Shown piece by piece: positions 49,416 through 59,742 of a stretch of DNA of 64,000 nt. The notes under the pieces are model-generated. The model was given only the letters and a program-made list of their open reading frames with translations. It did no database searches and was not told the origin of the DNA. Position 1 is the first letter of the stretch; every line of letters begins with the position of its first letter. The stretch is from an uncultured Lachnoanaerobaculum sp. GTDB lineage: Bacteria > Bacillota > Clostridia > Lachnospirales > Lachnospiraceae. The stretch is from assembly GCF_938015485.1 (NCBI RefSeq), contig NZ_CALLVU010000128.1, positions 28,165 through 92,164 on the forward strand, written 5' to 3'. A program made the position numbers and the translations under genes.

Positions 49416-50561
49416 ATGAATGAGGGAGTAACATCATCAAATTTCAGAATAGATGCAAACGAGAGGAGAAAAAAGATAATAGGCGTGTCTGTAACAGGTA
49501 TTGTCACAAATCTGTTTCTGGGTGTTTTAAAGGCCGTGCTTGGTGTATTGTCAGGGTCCGTTGCACTTGTCAGCGACGCTTTAAACAATATAACAGATTC
49601 GTCATCATCACTTATTACTATAATAGGTACAAAGCTTGCAGGTAAAGCACCTGACAAACAGCATCCTTTCGGACATGGCAGAACCGAGTATCTGACAAGC
49701 CTTTTGATAGGCGGTATCGTATTTTTGACAGGTTTTCAGTCGCTTATAAGTTCGGCTAAGGCCATATTTCATAAAGAAGAGATGAGTACCGGTGTTGTGA
49801 CTGTGATAATAATTATTGCAACAATTGCGGCTAAAATAATATTGGGGACATATACACAAAACAGCGGAATAAAGTACAATTCAGGTGCGCTGCAAGCTTC
49901 AGGTGCGGATGCCAAGAATGATGCAATAGTATCTGTAGTGACACTTATTTCTACGGCTGTATACATATTTACAAAGATTTCAATAGACGGTATTGCAGGA
50001 GTTATCATATCAATTTTTATACTGAAGGCGGCATATGACATACTCTCCGATACAATAAAGAAACTTCTCGGTGAGAGAGTGGACGGAGATATGGTCAGAG
50101 GAATAAAGGAGATAGCAAGGAGTACTGAAGGTGTTATAAATTGCTTTGACCTTATATTAAATGACTACGGTCCCGACTTTTATACAGGTTCCATCAATGT
50201 GGAAATTGAGGACAACAGAAGTATAGGAGAGATGTATCCTATCTTACATGAGGCGCAGACAAAGATTTATGAAAAGTATAATGTATTCTTAGTGTTCGGA
50301 TTTTATGCGGTAGATGTAAAAGATGAGAGATATAAAAAGATAAAGGCATTACTTCAAAATTATAAGGACAGTGAAAGACATATCATCAACTATCATGGAA
50401 TAGTAATTGATGAAAAAGATATGACTATATACTGTGATATTACAAAAGATTTTGATATTGTGCCGGAAACTATTATAGAAGATGTGAACAGAATATTGAA
50501 AGCACAATTCCCGCAGTACGACATACATGTGAATATAGATACGGAATTCACAGGAGAATAG
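49416..50561 (+). CDS. cation diffusion facilitator, possibly manganese type
   Basis: A 381 aa CDF efflux protein with six membrane helices and a longer than usual C-terminal cytoplasmic part with two domain-like halves (INVEIEDNR near 267 and IVIDEKDMTIYCDI near 328). Metal-site motifs are SDALNNITDS in helix 2 (about residue 54) and GADAKNDAIVS in helix 5 (about 163), a D-N/D-D type set rather than the His-containing zinc set, which suggests Mn2+ or Fe2+ (inference). HPFGHGRTEY near 83 is the usual loop motif. It is alone between two terminators. Confidence 0.85.
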   Translation: MNEGVTSSNFRIDANERRKKIIGVSVTGIVTNLFLGVLKAVLGVLSGSVALVSDALNNITDSSSSLITIIGTKLAGKAPDKQHPFGHGRTEYLTSLLIGGIVFLTGFQSLISSAKAIFHKEEMSTGVVTVIIIIATIAAKIILGTYTQNSGIKYNSGALQASGADAKNDAIVSVVTLISTAVYIFTKISIDGIAGVIISIFILKAAYDILSDTIKKLLGERVDGDMVRGIKEIARSTEGVINCFDLILNDYGPDFYTGSINVEIEDNRSIGEMYPILHEAQTKIYEKYNVFLVFGFYAVDVKDERYKKIKALLQNYKDSERHIINYHGIVIDEKDMTIYCDITKDFDIVPETIIEDVNRILKAQFPQYDIHVNIDTEFTGE

Positions 50562-50574
50562 TTAAATTTCAGAC

Positions 50575-50619
50575 AATAGGCAGTGTACAGATAAATTTGT
50601 ATACTGCCTATTATTTTTT
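50575..50619 (+). terminator. terminator of the cation efflux gene
   Basis: AATAGGCAGTGTACA pairs with TGTATACTGCCTATT (one G-T), then ATTTTTTA. Confidence 0.9.
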
Positions 50620-50684
50620 AATATTAAATTTATTGTAATGTATATATTAAGTATTTTAAAAACATAAAAAGTACATGAAAAAAC

Positions 50685-50713
50685 TTGAAAATAGATTCAT
50701 CTTTTAGTATACT
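50685..50713 (+). promoter_or_regulatory. promoter of the cell-wall-binding protein gene
   Basis: TTGAAA (50685-50690), 17 bases, TATACT (50708-50713). About 180 bases of leader follow, with a possible long-range stem AGTTGCA (50798) with TGCAACT (50838). No known riboswitch is recognised. Confidence 0.7.
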
Positions 50714-50901
50714 CAGATGCGTTAGATATAGCTAACTTAAGCAATAATATAGTACTTAAATGCAAAGGGGAGAGTTTTTGCAATAGTATTTAGTCATAGT
50801 TGCAGTATAACATTATGATTTAAATACTTTTTTGTAGTGCAACTTTCCTTTATTTAAGTAAAAAAGTTAGAGGCCACTAACTAAAATGTAATAGGAGATT
50901 T

Positions 50902-53900
50902 ATGAAAAGAAAGCTTATTTTTAATGTAGGAGTCGGTGCACTTAGCATATTGATGGCTACAACACAGGTTACACCTGCTTTTGCCGGATCGTGGAAGAAA
51001 GAGCAGAGCGGCTGGAGTTATATAAACGATAACGGTGCCAAGGCTGTCGGTTGGACAAAGACTCCAAGCGGATGGTATTACTTGGAGTCTACGGGTCTTA
51101 TGAAGACAGGCTGGTTGCAGGATGTTGACGGAAAGTGGTATTTTTTGGATACTGCTAAAGGTATACAAGAGGGCAAGATGCTCACAGGATGGAATTGGAT
51201 AGACGGATATTGCTATTATTTCGACATTCAAAGCGGAGCTTTGCTTGTAAATACCACAACACCTGACGGCTACAAGGTGAATGCCGACGGCAAGTGGGAA
51301 AAAGACGGCAAGGTTATGTTCTCACAGGGTAAAGGACATTTATCAGCCTCAGGTATAGTCGGAAATACTGCAAATCAGTCAGCGGCAAAAAAGAGCGGCG
51401 CAGGTTCAAAGAGCGGTTCACGAGGAGGATCGGGCAGAAGTTCACGAGGAGGCGGTTCGCGAAGCGGTTCACGAGGCGGCTCGGGCAGTTTGCGAGGAAG
51501 TGCTTCACAAGGAGGTACAGGCAGTTTGCAAGGAGACTCAGGTAAAAGTTCAGTTGGAAACAGTAGTGTAAGCCAAAACGGTTCAGATACAGCTAACGGG
51601 CAAACAAATAACGCAGAAAATAACAGTGCATCAGCAAACGGAATACAGAATCAAGTTTCAGGAACACAGGAAGGCAGTGTTAACGGCGGACATTCGACAG
51701 GTGACGCGGAACATAGTGTCAATGCAGGAAATAATGTAAGCAGTATAATAGGAAATGTCGGAGTTGATGCGACTTTAAACAATGAAGGTGCAACAACAAA
51801 CCAAACAGGCAGTGAAGCCGCAAGCGATTCAGGAAACACTTCAAGTAGTGAGGTTACAAATAACGCAGGAAACGCCTCAAACAGTGAGACAACCAATAAC
51901 GCAGGAAACACCTCAAACAGTGAGACAACCAATAACGCAGGGAACACCTCAAACAGTGAGACAACCAACAATACAGGAAACAACTCAAGCGGTGAGGTTG
52001 CAAATAATACAGAGAATACCTCAAGTACCGAGGTGGCAAATAACGATAAATTTGCATATGTAAATTATACAAAAAATGTAAATACCGATTTCGGTCAGTA
52101 TGTAGTGGTTGCATTCAAATACGGAACTATTGATGATTACAAAGTATTGGTAGACGGAGTAGATGTTACTTCAAATATGACCAAGGTTGATGATGACGGT
52201 CATGTTGTTAAGTGGCTTTCAAGTGTATCAAATCCTTCAGCATTGCAGATTGTAAAAAAGTCTGATAATGATACTCAGGACATCACGCTTGCAGGCGGGG
52301 AGAGAAAGAATATAACAAAGACTGATGTAAAGGCACCTAAGTATGTATTATCAAACGGTCCTATTACAAAGTTTGATTACTTCCTTGAGACATTTGACAA
52401 TGCCGGCAAGGTAAGAAAGAATGCTTCAAAAACTACCTTCACATTACAGACAAAGAAGACTGATTCAGCAACTGCTGCAGTTCCTTCAAAATACTATATT
52501 CCTGTAACAGAGATAGATAATGAAGGAACAGGTAGTATAAAAATAAAGCTTCAGCTTGAAAATGAGGAGCAGGAGAAGTGGTTTGACGGACTTAATAGTA
52601 TTAAGCTTCTTAGCGAAGAACATAATATTGTGAACTCAAATCTTGTATACACCAAGTCTATAGAGACACAGTATGGTAAGGTGGGAGTGATAAATATTCC
52701 ACTTCCACAAAATAATGCAAGAAGCAGAGGCGATTACTATGTAAGTGTCGGATCTGCAAATAGCAATGATAGAATAAGCCTTCCAATATCTCTTGTAAGC
52801 AATACCGATTTCAAGGTTATTCGTGATAGTGCAACTCCAAATCCAAAGGTTGGAGGAGATGTAAGATTCAAAATCGTGGATAAGAAGGAAAATCAGACAT
52901 TCGGAAATGACGTTGGTGTTGTAATGTACAGAGTTACACTTACAAAGCCTGATGGTACCACAATAGATTTACCTAAAATTTCAAGCTGGTATAATATAGG
53001 AAATATAGTGCATATAAGCGGAACAGACAGTTCTTCAGGAAAAATATATACTGATGTACCTGGAGTTTATACAGCTACAATCTATACAAAGGGATATAAG
53101 ACTCTTATAAAGAAGTTTGAAGTCTTAAAGAGTGACGGTTCATCAGCAGGAACAATTGTAACAGGTGATGATTCAAGGTCTGTGGATGCCGTTTCAACTC
53201 CTACAGTAAGCAAAACTCATGTAGGAAATAGAGAAACATCTACAAGTACATCAGTTCTTGTGGGTGGATACAGTACAGGAAGTTCTTCAAGTTCAGGTAA
53301 GAAGGCTGACTCTGTATCAGGTGCTACAGGTAAATCAGGTGGAAGCAGTGCAGATGCTACATCCGGTGCAAGCGGAAGCTTAATGATAAATGCATACCTT
53401 ATGTATGACTACGATTTGCTTGCAAATGCAATGGTTTTAAATGAGATCGGTCTTAGAAGTAAGGATTCAGATGCAGTAATGAAGTGGTGGCTTGAGCAGA
53501 TTCCTGAGGCTATCGTAGGAGAAGATAAGTCAAAGCTTTATAAGCTTGATGATTTTACTGATGCAAAAGAGGATGCAAGGCTTGAAGGAAGAGCTCTTAC
53601 ATTTGAAGAGTATGTAAATTCATCTGAGGCTTCTACCGGAAATATTGTCGGTAATGTAAAGAATGTATTGGAAAATGGTAAACTTGGTACAATATATCGT
53701 TATGGAGATATTGTGGGTGAGGCAGCACCGGAATTTAGCGGACTTACACAACCAAAGGCTGAGAGTTATACATTCACAACTGAAAATACAGACTTTATTG
53801 AGAAACTAAAATATATCGTGGTAGATGGATCAAGTGCTGCACTTAGAAGTGATTCATACTTAAAACAGTATGAAATAAGTGCTGATAAGAAGAGTATTAC

Positions 53901-55488
53901 TATCTATAAGAATGCGTTTAATGAGTATAATAAGCCGATAGTAGGAAGTCATACTCTGTCATTGGATGCTACAGGATATGAGAAGATAACTCTTGATTTC
54001 ACTATTACAGATACATTAGAGGATGTAGTTCTTACAGATGTAAGTGAAAAGCTTGAGGCAGGTTCACCTGTAGTCATCAAGGCCGTTAAGGATGGGGATC
54101 CAAAGCAGGGAGAGTTCCTAAGTAAGCTTGGAAATGTAAAGATACTGGGACCTGACGGAATATTGAGGGATGTAATATCAGCATCAGCAGGTGGTTATAC
54201 TTCAGATTCAGTATACTCTGTTGCAGATGGTAAGATAACACTTCGTGGAGGACTTTTCAAAGATGCAGGAGAATATACAATATACGTACAGTCAAGTGAC
54301 AGAAACTACCCTGTAAAGTTTATTAAGGTAAATCTTGCACAAAAGGAAGAAGTAGCACCTCCTGTGGTTCCTGAGGTAACAGAGGATGCAGAGGCTCCTA
54401 GAGCTAAATCAGGTGCTAAAATACCTTCATTCTTCTATGAGACACTTACAATAAAGTTTGAAGGTATGGAGGGCGAAGAGCTTGATAAATACCTTAAAGC
54501 TATAAAAGCAGTAACTGTTAATGAAGAAGAATATGCTAAGGCCGGAGCACTTGGATTTGGATGGGGAAGAGAACTTGAGTTCAATGTACATGCAAATACT
54601 GTATATGGTGGTCGCCAGGTAAGTGAACTTTCAGTCAAGGGTGCCGGTGGAAAGTTTAACTTGACTAAGTATGATTTTGTAGTAAAGGCTGATGGCTATA
54701 AGGATCTTACATTTACATTGAATGCAGATGGAACTATTGCAAGTAACACAACTGTTGTAGTACCTGTTCCTGCCCCTGTAGTAAATCCGGTAGAGATAGA
54801 GAAAGTAGAACCTGCTAAATATGGTGATGTGAATGTTTACGCAATTACATTAAAGGGTGATCAGGATAAGATTGATGAGTTTATTGAGAAACTTCATACT
54901 GTAGAGGTTAACGGTGTAAATGTGTCAGAGGGTAGAATAAGTATGCTTGGCAATGATGCATTCCGTGTTGATACAAACAGTGTAATATATGTAAAGTCAA
55001 GAAAGTTCAAAGGCCTTGCGGATACTATAGTATTAAAGGGTGACGGTATAGAAGCTCTTAGCTTTACAACCGAATCAAAGATAGCTACACCTGCAGTAGC
55101 CGGTTCTGAAGTTACAAGTAATTTCTTTGACAGATATGCAAGAATTACATTTGATGCCACAAATTCGGATGTATTAAGAGCTTTTATGAATGAGATCAAA
55201 AGCGGTAATGCAACAGTAACTGTAAATGGGGTTACATATAATAAGGGATATTCTGTAGGAAGTTCTGCAACATACAAAGTTTCATCAAATTCAGCTTATG
55301 GTTATGAGCAGTATCTTGACTTCTCGCTTGATGGATTCACTCAGACAAGTAATGAAGTTGTTATAAGATCAGATAGCTTTGATACTATAAGAGTAAATGT
55401 TGAGATTAGTGCAAGTTCAGGAAGAAGAACAAGAAGAGACTTAAGTTCAGTAGAAACTGCTACATCTTCAAATGCAGTAATACGATAA
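50902..55488 (+). CDS. large cell-wall-binding surface protein
   Basis: A 1528 aa exported protein. Signal peptide ends TPAFA-GSW near residue 29. Residues ~30-115 hold four cell-wall-binding repeats (SGWSYINDNGAKAVGW, SGWYYLESTGLMKTGW, GKWYFLDTAKGI, GYCYYFD), which attach to wall polymers. Residues ~155-390 are a flexible Gly/Ser/Arg and then Asn/Thr/Ser region with 12-residue repeats. The remaining ~1100 residues are several strand-rich domains, for example around ITLKGDQDKIDEFIEKLHTV and ITFDATNSDVLRAFMNEIKS, which resemble DUF1533/haem-interacting type domains. The C-terminus is basic (SGRRTRRDLSSVET), with no sortase motif. It is probably an adhesin or ligand-binding surface protein. AGGAGATTT precedes the ATG. 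Confidence 0.8.
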   Translation: MKRKLIFNVGVGALSILMATTQVTPAFAGSWKKEQSGWSYINDNGAKAVGWTKTPSGWYYLESTGLMKTGWLQDVDGKWYFLDTAKGIQEGKMLTGWNWIDGYCYYFDIQSGALLVNTTTPDGYKVNADGKWEKDGKVMFSQGKGHLSASGIVGNTANQSAAKKSGAGSKSGSRGGSGRSSRGGGSRSGSRGGSGSLRGSASQGGTGSLQGDSGKSSVGNSSVSQNGSDTANGQTNNAENNSASANGIQNQVSGTQEGSVNGGHSTGDAEHSVNAGNNVSSIIGNVGVDATLNNEGATTNQTGSEAASDSGNTSSSEVTNNAGNASNSETTNNAGNTSNSETTNNAGNTSNSETTNNTGNNSSGEVANNTENTSSTEVANNDKFAYVNYTKNVNTDFGQYVVVAFKYGTIDDYKVLVDGVDVTSNMTKVDDDGHVVKWLSSVSNPSALQIVKKSDNDTQDITLAGGERKNITKTDVKAPKYVLSNGPITKFDYFLETFDNAGKVRKNASKTTFTLQTKKTDSATAAVPSKYYIPVTEIDNEGTGSIKIKLQLENEEQEKWFDGLNSIKLLSEEHNIVNSNLVYTKSIETQYGKVGVINIPLPQNNARSRGDYYVSVGSANSNDRISLPISLVSNTDFKVIRDSATPNPKVGGDVRFKIVDKKENQTFGNDVGVVMYRVTLTKPDGTTIDLPKISSWYNIGNIVHISGTDSSSGKIYTDVPGVYTATIYTKGYKTLIKKFEVLKSDGSSAGTIVTGDDSRSVDAVSTPTVSKTHVGNRETSTSTSVLVGGYSTGSSSSSGKKADSVSGATGKSGGSSADATSGASGSLMINAYLMYDYDLLANAMVLNEIGLRSKDSDAVMKWWLEQIPEAIVGEDKSKLYKLDDFTDAKEDARLEGRALTFEEYVNSSEASTGNIVGNVKNVLENGKLGTIYRYGDIVGEAAPEFSGLTQPKAESYTFTTENTDFIEKLKYIVVDGSSAALRSDSYLKQYEISADKKSITIYKNAFNEYNKPIVGSHTLSLDATGYEKITLDFTITDTLEDVVLTDVSEKLEAGSPVVIKAVKDGDPKQGEFLSKLGNVKILGPDGILRDVISASAGGYTSDSVYSVADGKITLRGGLFKDAGEYTIYVQSSDRNYPVKFIKVNLAQKEEVAPPVVPEVTEDAEAPRAKSGAKIPSFFYETLTIKFEGMEGEELDKYLKAIKAVTVNEEEYAKAGALGFGWGRELEFNVHANTVYGGRQVSELSVKGAGGKFNLTKYDFVVKADGYKDLTFTLNADGTIASNTTVVVPVPAPVVNPVEIEKVEPAKYGDVNVYAITLKGDQDKIDEFIEKLHTVEVNGVNVSEGRISMLGNDAFRVDTNSVIYVKSRKFKGLADTIVLKGDGIEALSFTTESKIATPAVAGSEVTSNFFDRYARITFDATNSDVLRAFMNEIKSGNATVTVNGVTYNKGYSVGSSATYKVSSNSAYGYEQYLDFSLDGFTQTSNEVVIRSDSFDTIRVNVEISASSGRRTRRDLSSVETATSSNAVIR
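51829..52038 (+). repeat. 36-base tandem repeats in the surface protein gene
   Basis: About six copies of a 36-base unit coding for NNAGNTSNSETT and variants (NNTGNNSSGEVA, NNTENTSSTEVA). The three central units are almost identical at the DNA level. Copy number could change by slippage or recombination and would alter the length of the surface stalk without changing the frame. Confidence 0.85.
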
Positions 55489-55518
55489 GGTTAAAAACTA
55501 AATATTATATTTGATTGA

Positions 55519-55581
55519 TTATGCCTCCTTTTAGAGCAAATGAGTGAAAAGTACTTATTACTTTATAAGGGGGCATTTTAG
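55519..55581 (+). terminator. terminator after the surface protein gene
   Basis: ATGCCTCCTT and AAGGGGGCAT pair around a long loop, followed by TTTTA. The loop can hold a smaller hairpin. Confidence 0.65.
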
Positions 55582-55621
55582 ATGTGTGGAAAATTAAAAA
55601 TAAATGAACATATGTTCTGTA

Positions 55622-55650
55622 TTGACATGTTGACTTTATTTTTGTAAGAT
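55622..55650 (+). promoter_or_regulatory. promoter of rpoB-rpoC
   Basis: TTGACA (55622-55627), 17 bases, TAAGAT (55645-55650). Confidence 0.8.
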
Positions 55651-55656
55651 GAAAGT

Positions 55657-55817
55657 TGCACTATTGTAGGGATTTTTGTGCCCTTTTAGAGGTGTTTGGA
55701 CGTGAAAATGTCCAATGTAACTTGCCTAACGGCTAAACAAATTGAATAGATTGCTCTAATTATAACATAGAAAAATCTAAACTCATAGAATAAAAAATAT
55801 ACAGGGGTGAAACGTCA
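55657..55817 (+). promoter_or_regulatory. rpoB leader
   Basis: About 160 bases of untranslated leader. It contains the hairpin TTGGAC-GTGAAAAT-GTCCAA (55696-55715). rplJ and rplL, which in many Firmicutes precede rpoB, are absent, so this leader could serve independent control of RNA polymerase synthesis (inference). GGGGTGAAACGTC precedes the start codon. Confidence 0.5.
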
Positions 55818-58800
55818 ATGGATAGAAGCAAGATGCGTCCGATAACTTCCGGAAAGAGCATGAGGATGAGTTTCCAGACACAAAAAGAAGTTCTGGAAAT
55901 GCCGAACTTGATAGAGATACAAAAAGACTCATATCAATGGTTCCTGGATGCAGGTCTAAAAGAAGTTTTTAGAGATATATTTCCTATAGAAGATTTTGCA
56001 GGACATTTTAGCCTCGATTTTGTCAATTTCAAGTTGGCAAGAGATGAAGTTAAATATTCCATAGAAGAGTGTAAAGACAGAGATACAACATACGCAGCTC
56101 CGCTAAAGGTGAAAATCAGACTTATAAATAAAGATAAGGACGAGATAAATGAGCACGAGATCTTTTTAGGAGATTTACCGCTGATGACTGATACCGGATC
56201 ATTTGTAATAAATGGTGCAGAAAGAGTTATTGTCAGCCAGTTGGTTCGTTCACCGGGTATTTATTATACAATAGAACATGATAAGATAGGTAAAGAGTTG
56301 TTTATGTGTCAGGTCATCCCGAACAGAGGTGCATGGCTTGAGTACGAAACGGATTCAAACGATATTTTCTACGCAAGAGTGGACAGAACAAGAAAAGTTC
56401 CGATTACAGTACTTTTGCGTGCTTTCGGACTTGGAACAAATACACAGATTATAGATATGTTCGGAGAAGAGCCGAAGATTATGGCAAGCTTCGCAAAGGA
56501 TCCTTCCGAGAATTATCAGGACGGTCTTTTGGAGCTGTATAAAAAGATAAGACCGGGTGAGCCGCTTTCAGTAGACAGTGCGGAAGGGCTTTTAAGGTCA
56601 ATGTTCTTTGACGCCAGAAGATATGATTTAGCAAAGGTGGGAAGATATAAGTTCAATAAAAAGCTTCACTTTAAGAACAGAATAAAAGGACATACCCTTT
56701 CAAGAGATGTAGTGGACGAGAACACAGGCGAGGTGATTGCACAGGCTGAGACCGTAGTGGATGCGGATATCGCTACAGCTATTCAAAATGCGGCAATTCC
56801 TGCAGTGTGGGTACATGGAGTTGAGAGAGAAGTAAAAGTCCTTTCAAACTTGATGGTAGATATCGAAAGCTATGTGCCTGAGCTTAGCGATCCTAAGTCT
56901 ATAGGTATTACGGAACAGGTATATTATCCTGTACTTAAAAAGCTTATGGAAGAGAATGAGGGTGAAGAACTTATAAAGGCAATCGAAAAGAGTGTCAACG
57001 AGCTTATTCCTAAGCATATAACAAAGGAAGATATCTTTGCTACCGTAAACTACAACATGCATATCGAAGAGCATATCGGCAACAAGGATGATATCGACCA
57101 CTTGGGAAACAGAAGAATAAGAGCGGTAGGAGAGCTGTTGCAGAACCAGTACCGTATCGGTCTTACAAGAATGGAAAGAGTTGTAAGAGAGAGAATGACC
57201 ACTCAGGACATAGACTCCATTACACCTCAGTCACTTATAAACATTAAGCCTGTAACGGCGGCAGTAAAGGAATTCTTCGGAAGTTCACAGCTGAGCCAGT
57301 TCATGGATCAAAACAATCCGCTTTCAGAGCTTACTCACAAGAGAAGACTTTCAGCTTTGGGACCGGGAGGTCTTTCAAGAGAGAGAGCCGGATTCGAGGT
57401 TCGAGACGTTCACTATACTCATTATGGAAGAATGTGCCCTATTGAGACACCTGAAGGACCGAACATCGGACTTATCAACTCACTTGCAAGCTTTGCAAGA
57501 GTAAATGAGTACGGATTTGTCGAGGCTCCTTATCGTGTGGTGGATAAGTCTATAGATCCTTTAAACCCTATAGTAACGGATGATGTTGTATATCTTACAG
57601 CGGATGAAGAGGACAACTTCACGGTAGCACAGGCGAATGAGCCGCTTGATGCTGAAGGACATTTTGTACACAACAATGTATCAGGTCGTTACCGTGACGA
57701 GACTTCAGAGTTTGCAAAGAAAAATATAGATTTGATGGACGTATCACCCAGAATGGTGTTCTCGGTTGCTACAAGTATGATTCCTTTCCTTGAGAACGAT
57801 GATGCGAACCGTGCACTTATGGGATCAAACATGCAAAGACAGGCCGTGCCTCTTATGATTACCGATGCTCCTGTAGTAGGTACCGGAATGGAGACCAAGG
57901 CGGCAGTTGACTCAGGTGTATGTGTAGTTGCAAAGAATTCGGGAACGGTAACGGAATGTTCATCAGATAAAATTGTTATAAAAAGAGATGATGATGCGGT
58001 ACTTGATACATATAAGCTTATCAAGTTTGCAAGAAGCAACCAGTCAAACTCTTATAATCAAAAGCCTATAGTATTTAAGGGCAACCATGTCAATGCCGGT
58101 GAGGTTATTGCAGACGGTGCTTCCACATACAACGGTGAAATAGCCCTTGGAAAGAACCCTCTTATCGGATTTATGACATGGGAAGGATATAACTACGAGG
58201 ATGCCGTACTCCTCAGTGAAAGACTTGTAGAGTATGATGTTTACACATCTATTCATATCGAGGAATACGAATGTGCGGCAAGAGAAACTAAGCTTGGACC
58301 TGAAGAGATCACAAGAGATGTACCGGGTGTAGGTGACGACGCTCTTAAGGATCTTGATGAGAGAGGTATTATAAGAATCGGCGCCGAGGTAAGAGCTGGA
58401 GACATTCTTGTAGGTAAGGTTACTCCAAAGGGAGAGACTGAGCTTACAGCGGAAGAAAGACTGCTTCGTGCAATCTTCGGTGAGAAGGCAAGAGAAGTAA
58501 GAGATACTTCACTTAAGGTACCGCACGGTGCGTACGGCGTTGTTGTTGATGCGAAAGTATTTACAAGAGAAGCCGGAGACGAATTGGCTCCGGGTGTTAC
58601 ACAGAATGTAAGAATTTATATAGCACAAAAGAGAAAGATTTCAGTCGGTGATAAGATGGCGGGACGTCACGGTAACAAGGGTGTTGTTTCCAGAGTATTG
58701 CCTGTAGAAGATATGCCTTTCCTTCCGAACGGAAGACCGCTTGATATCGTGCTTAACCCTCTGGGTGTGCCTTCACGTATGAACATCGGACAGGTGCTTG

Positions 58801-59720
58801 AGATTCACCTCTCACTTGCGGCAAAGGCACTTGGATTTAATGTTGCCACTCCTGTCTTTGACGGTGCAAACGAGAACGACATTATGAACATGCTTGAAGT
58901 GGCTAATGACTATGTCAATACCGAGTGGGACAGCTTTGAAGAAAAGTATAAGGATGTATTGGAGCCTGAAGTTATAGATTATCTCGGTTCACATCTTGAG
59001 AACAGAAAGCTTTGGGAGGGTGTCCCTCTTTCAAGAGACGGTAAAGTAAGACTTCGTGACGGTAGAACCGGAGAGTACTTTGACAGCCCTGTTACAATAG
59101 GTCACATGCATTATCTTAAGCTTCACCACATGGTAGATGATAAGATCCATGCCAGATCTACAGGTCCTTACTCACTTGTTACACAGCAGCCTCTCGGCGG
59201 TAAAGCACAGTTCGGCGGACAGAGATTCGGAGAGATGGAGGTTTGGGCACTTGAGGCATATGGTGCTTCATACACCTTACAGGAGATTCTAACAGTAAAA
59301 TCCGATGATGTTACAGGACGTGTAAAGACTTATGAGGCTGTAATCAAGGGTGAAAATATACCTGATGCAGGCGTTCCTGAGTCATTTAAGGTACTTCTAA
59401 AAGAGCTTCAGTCACTTGGACTTGATATAAGTGTCCTCGGTGAGAACGGTGAGGAAGTGGAGCTTAAGGAAAATACCGAGTATGCCGACTTAAGTATACA
59501 CTCTATTATAGAGGGTGAGAGCAGACACCACGGCAAGGACGAGTTCAAAGATGCAGGATATAGTGAGCAGGTAGTAAAGGATGGAGAGTTTGTATCGGTT
59601 GATGAGGCAGGCGATTCACAAGAAGATGTAGATGCTGACTATGAAGGGGCCGCAGATACAGGGGATGATTCTCCTTATAATGAAGAGCCGTATGATGATG
59701 CAGATAACTTTGACGAGTAA
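55818..59720 (+). CDS. rpoB: RNA polymerase beta subunit
   Basis: A 1300 aa beta subunit, the catalytic partner of beta'. The rifampicin pocket SSQLSQFMDQNNPLSELTHK followed by RRLSALGPGGL (near residue 493) has the usual residues Asp, His and Ser, so no resistance mutation is seen. GRMCPIETPEGPNIGLI near 535, GRHGNKGVVS near 955 and the C-terminal LGGKAQFGGQRFGEMEVWAL near 1128 are all conserved. The last ~65 residues form an acidic tail (DVDADYEGAADTGDDSPYNE) beyond the normal end. rpoC follows after a 94-base gap with a hairpin. Confidence 0.98.
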   Translation: MDRSKMRPITSGKSMRMSFQTQKEVLEMPNLIEIQKDSYQWFLDAGLKEVFRDIFPIEDFAGHFSLDFVNFKLARDEVKYSIEECKDRDTTYAAPLKVKIRLINKDKDEINEHEIFLGDLPLMTDTGSFVINGAERVIVSQLVRSPGIYYTIEHDKIGKELFMCQVIPNRGAWLEYETDSNDIFYARVDRTRKVPITVLLRAFGLGTNTQIIDMFGEEPKIMASFAKDPSENYQDGLLELYKKIRPGEPLSVDSAEGLLRSMFFDARRYDLAKVGRYKFNKKLHFKNRIKGHTLSRDVVDENTGEVIAQAETVVDADIATAIQNAAIPAVWVHGVEREVKVLSNLMVDIESYVPELSDPKSIGITEQVYYPVLKKLMEENEGEELIKAIEKSVNELIPKHITKEDIFATVNYNMHIEEHIGNKDDIDHLGNRRIRAVGELLQNQYRIGLTRMERVVRERMTTQDIDSITPQSLINIKPVTAAVKEFFGSSQLSQFMDQNNPLSELTHKRRLSALGPGGLSRERAGFEVRDVHYTHYGRMCPIETPEGPNIGLINSLASFARVNEYGFVEAPYRVVDKSIDPLNPIVTDDVVYLTADEEDNFTVAQANEPLDAEGHFVHNNVSGRYRDETSEFAKKNIDLMDVSPRMVFSVATSMIPFLENDDANRALMGSNMQRQAVPLMITDAPVVGTGMETKAAVDSGVCVVAKNSGTVTECSSDKIVIKRDDDAVLDTYKLIKFARSNQSNSYNQKPIVFKGNHVNAGEVIADGASTYNGEIALGKNPLIGFMTWEGYNYEDAVLLSERLVEYDVYTSIHIEEYECAARETKLGPEEITRDVPGVGDDALKDLDERGIIRIGAEVRAGDILVGKVTPKGETELTAEERLLRAIFGEKAREVRDTSLKVPHGAYGVVVDAKVFTREAGDELAPGVTQNVRIYIAQKRKISVGDKMAGRHGNKGVVSRVLPVEDMPFLPNGRPLDIVLNPLGVPSRMNIGQVLEIHLSLAAKALGFNVATPVFDGANENDIMNMLEVANDYVNTEWDSFEEKYKDVLEPEVIDYLGSHLENRKLWEGVPLSRDGKVRLRDGRTGEYFDSPVTIGHMHYLKLHHMVDDKIHARSTGPYSLVTQQPLGGKAQFGGQRFGEMEVWALEAYGASYTLQEILTVKSDDVTGRVKTYEAVIKGENIPDAGVPESFKVLLKELQSLGLDISVLGENGEEVELKENTEYADLSIHSIIEGESRHHGKDEFKDAGYSEQVVKDGEFVSVDEAGDSQEDVDADYEGAADTGDDSPYNEEPYDDADNFDE

Positions 59721-59742
59721 TCTTTAGACAGTGAATACTAAA

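Noticed and set aside
51829..52038. CRISPR array
   Set aside because: The repeats are contiguous, coding and without spacers.
51651..52114. Three open frames on both strands over the Asn/Ser/Thr repeats of the surface protein
   Set aside because: They are open only because the 36-base repeat, a multiple of three, keeps the other frames free of stops. Their translations are simple repeats.
55597..55640. Second possible -35 box (TTGACT at 55631) in front of rpoB
   Set aside because: No -10 box stands at the right distance, whereas TTGACA at 55622 has TAAGAT after 17 bases.
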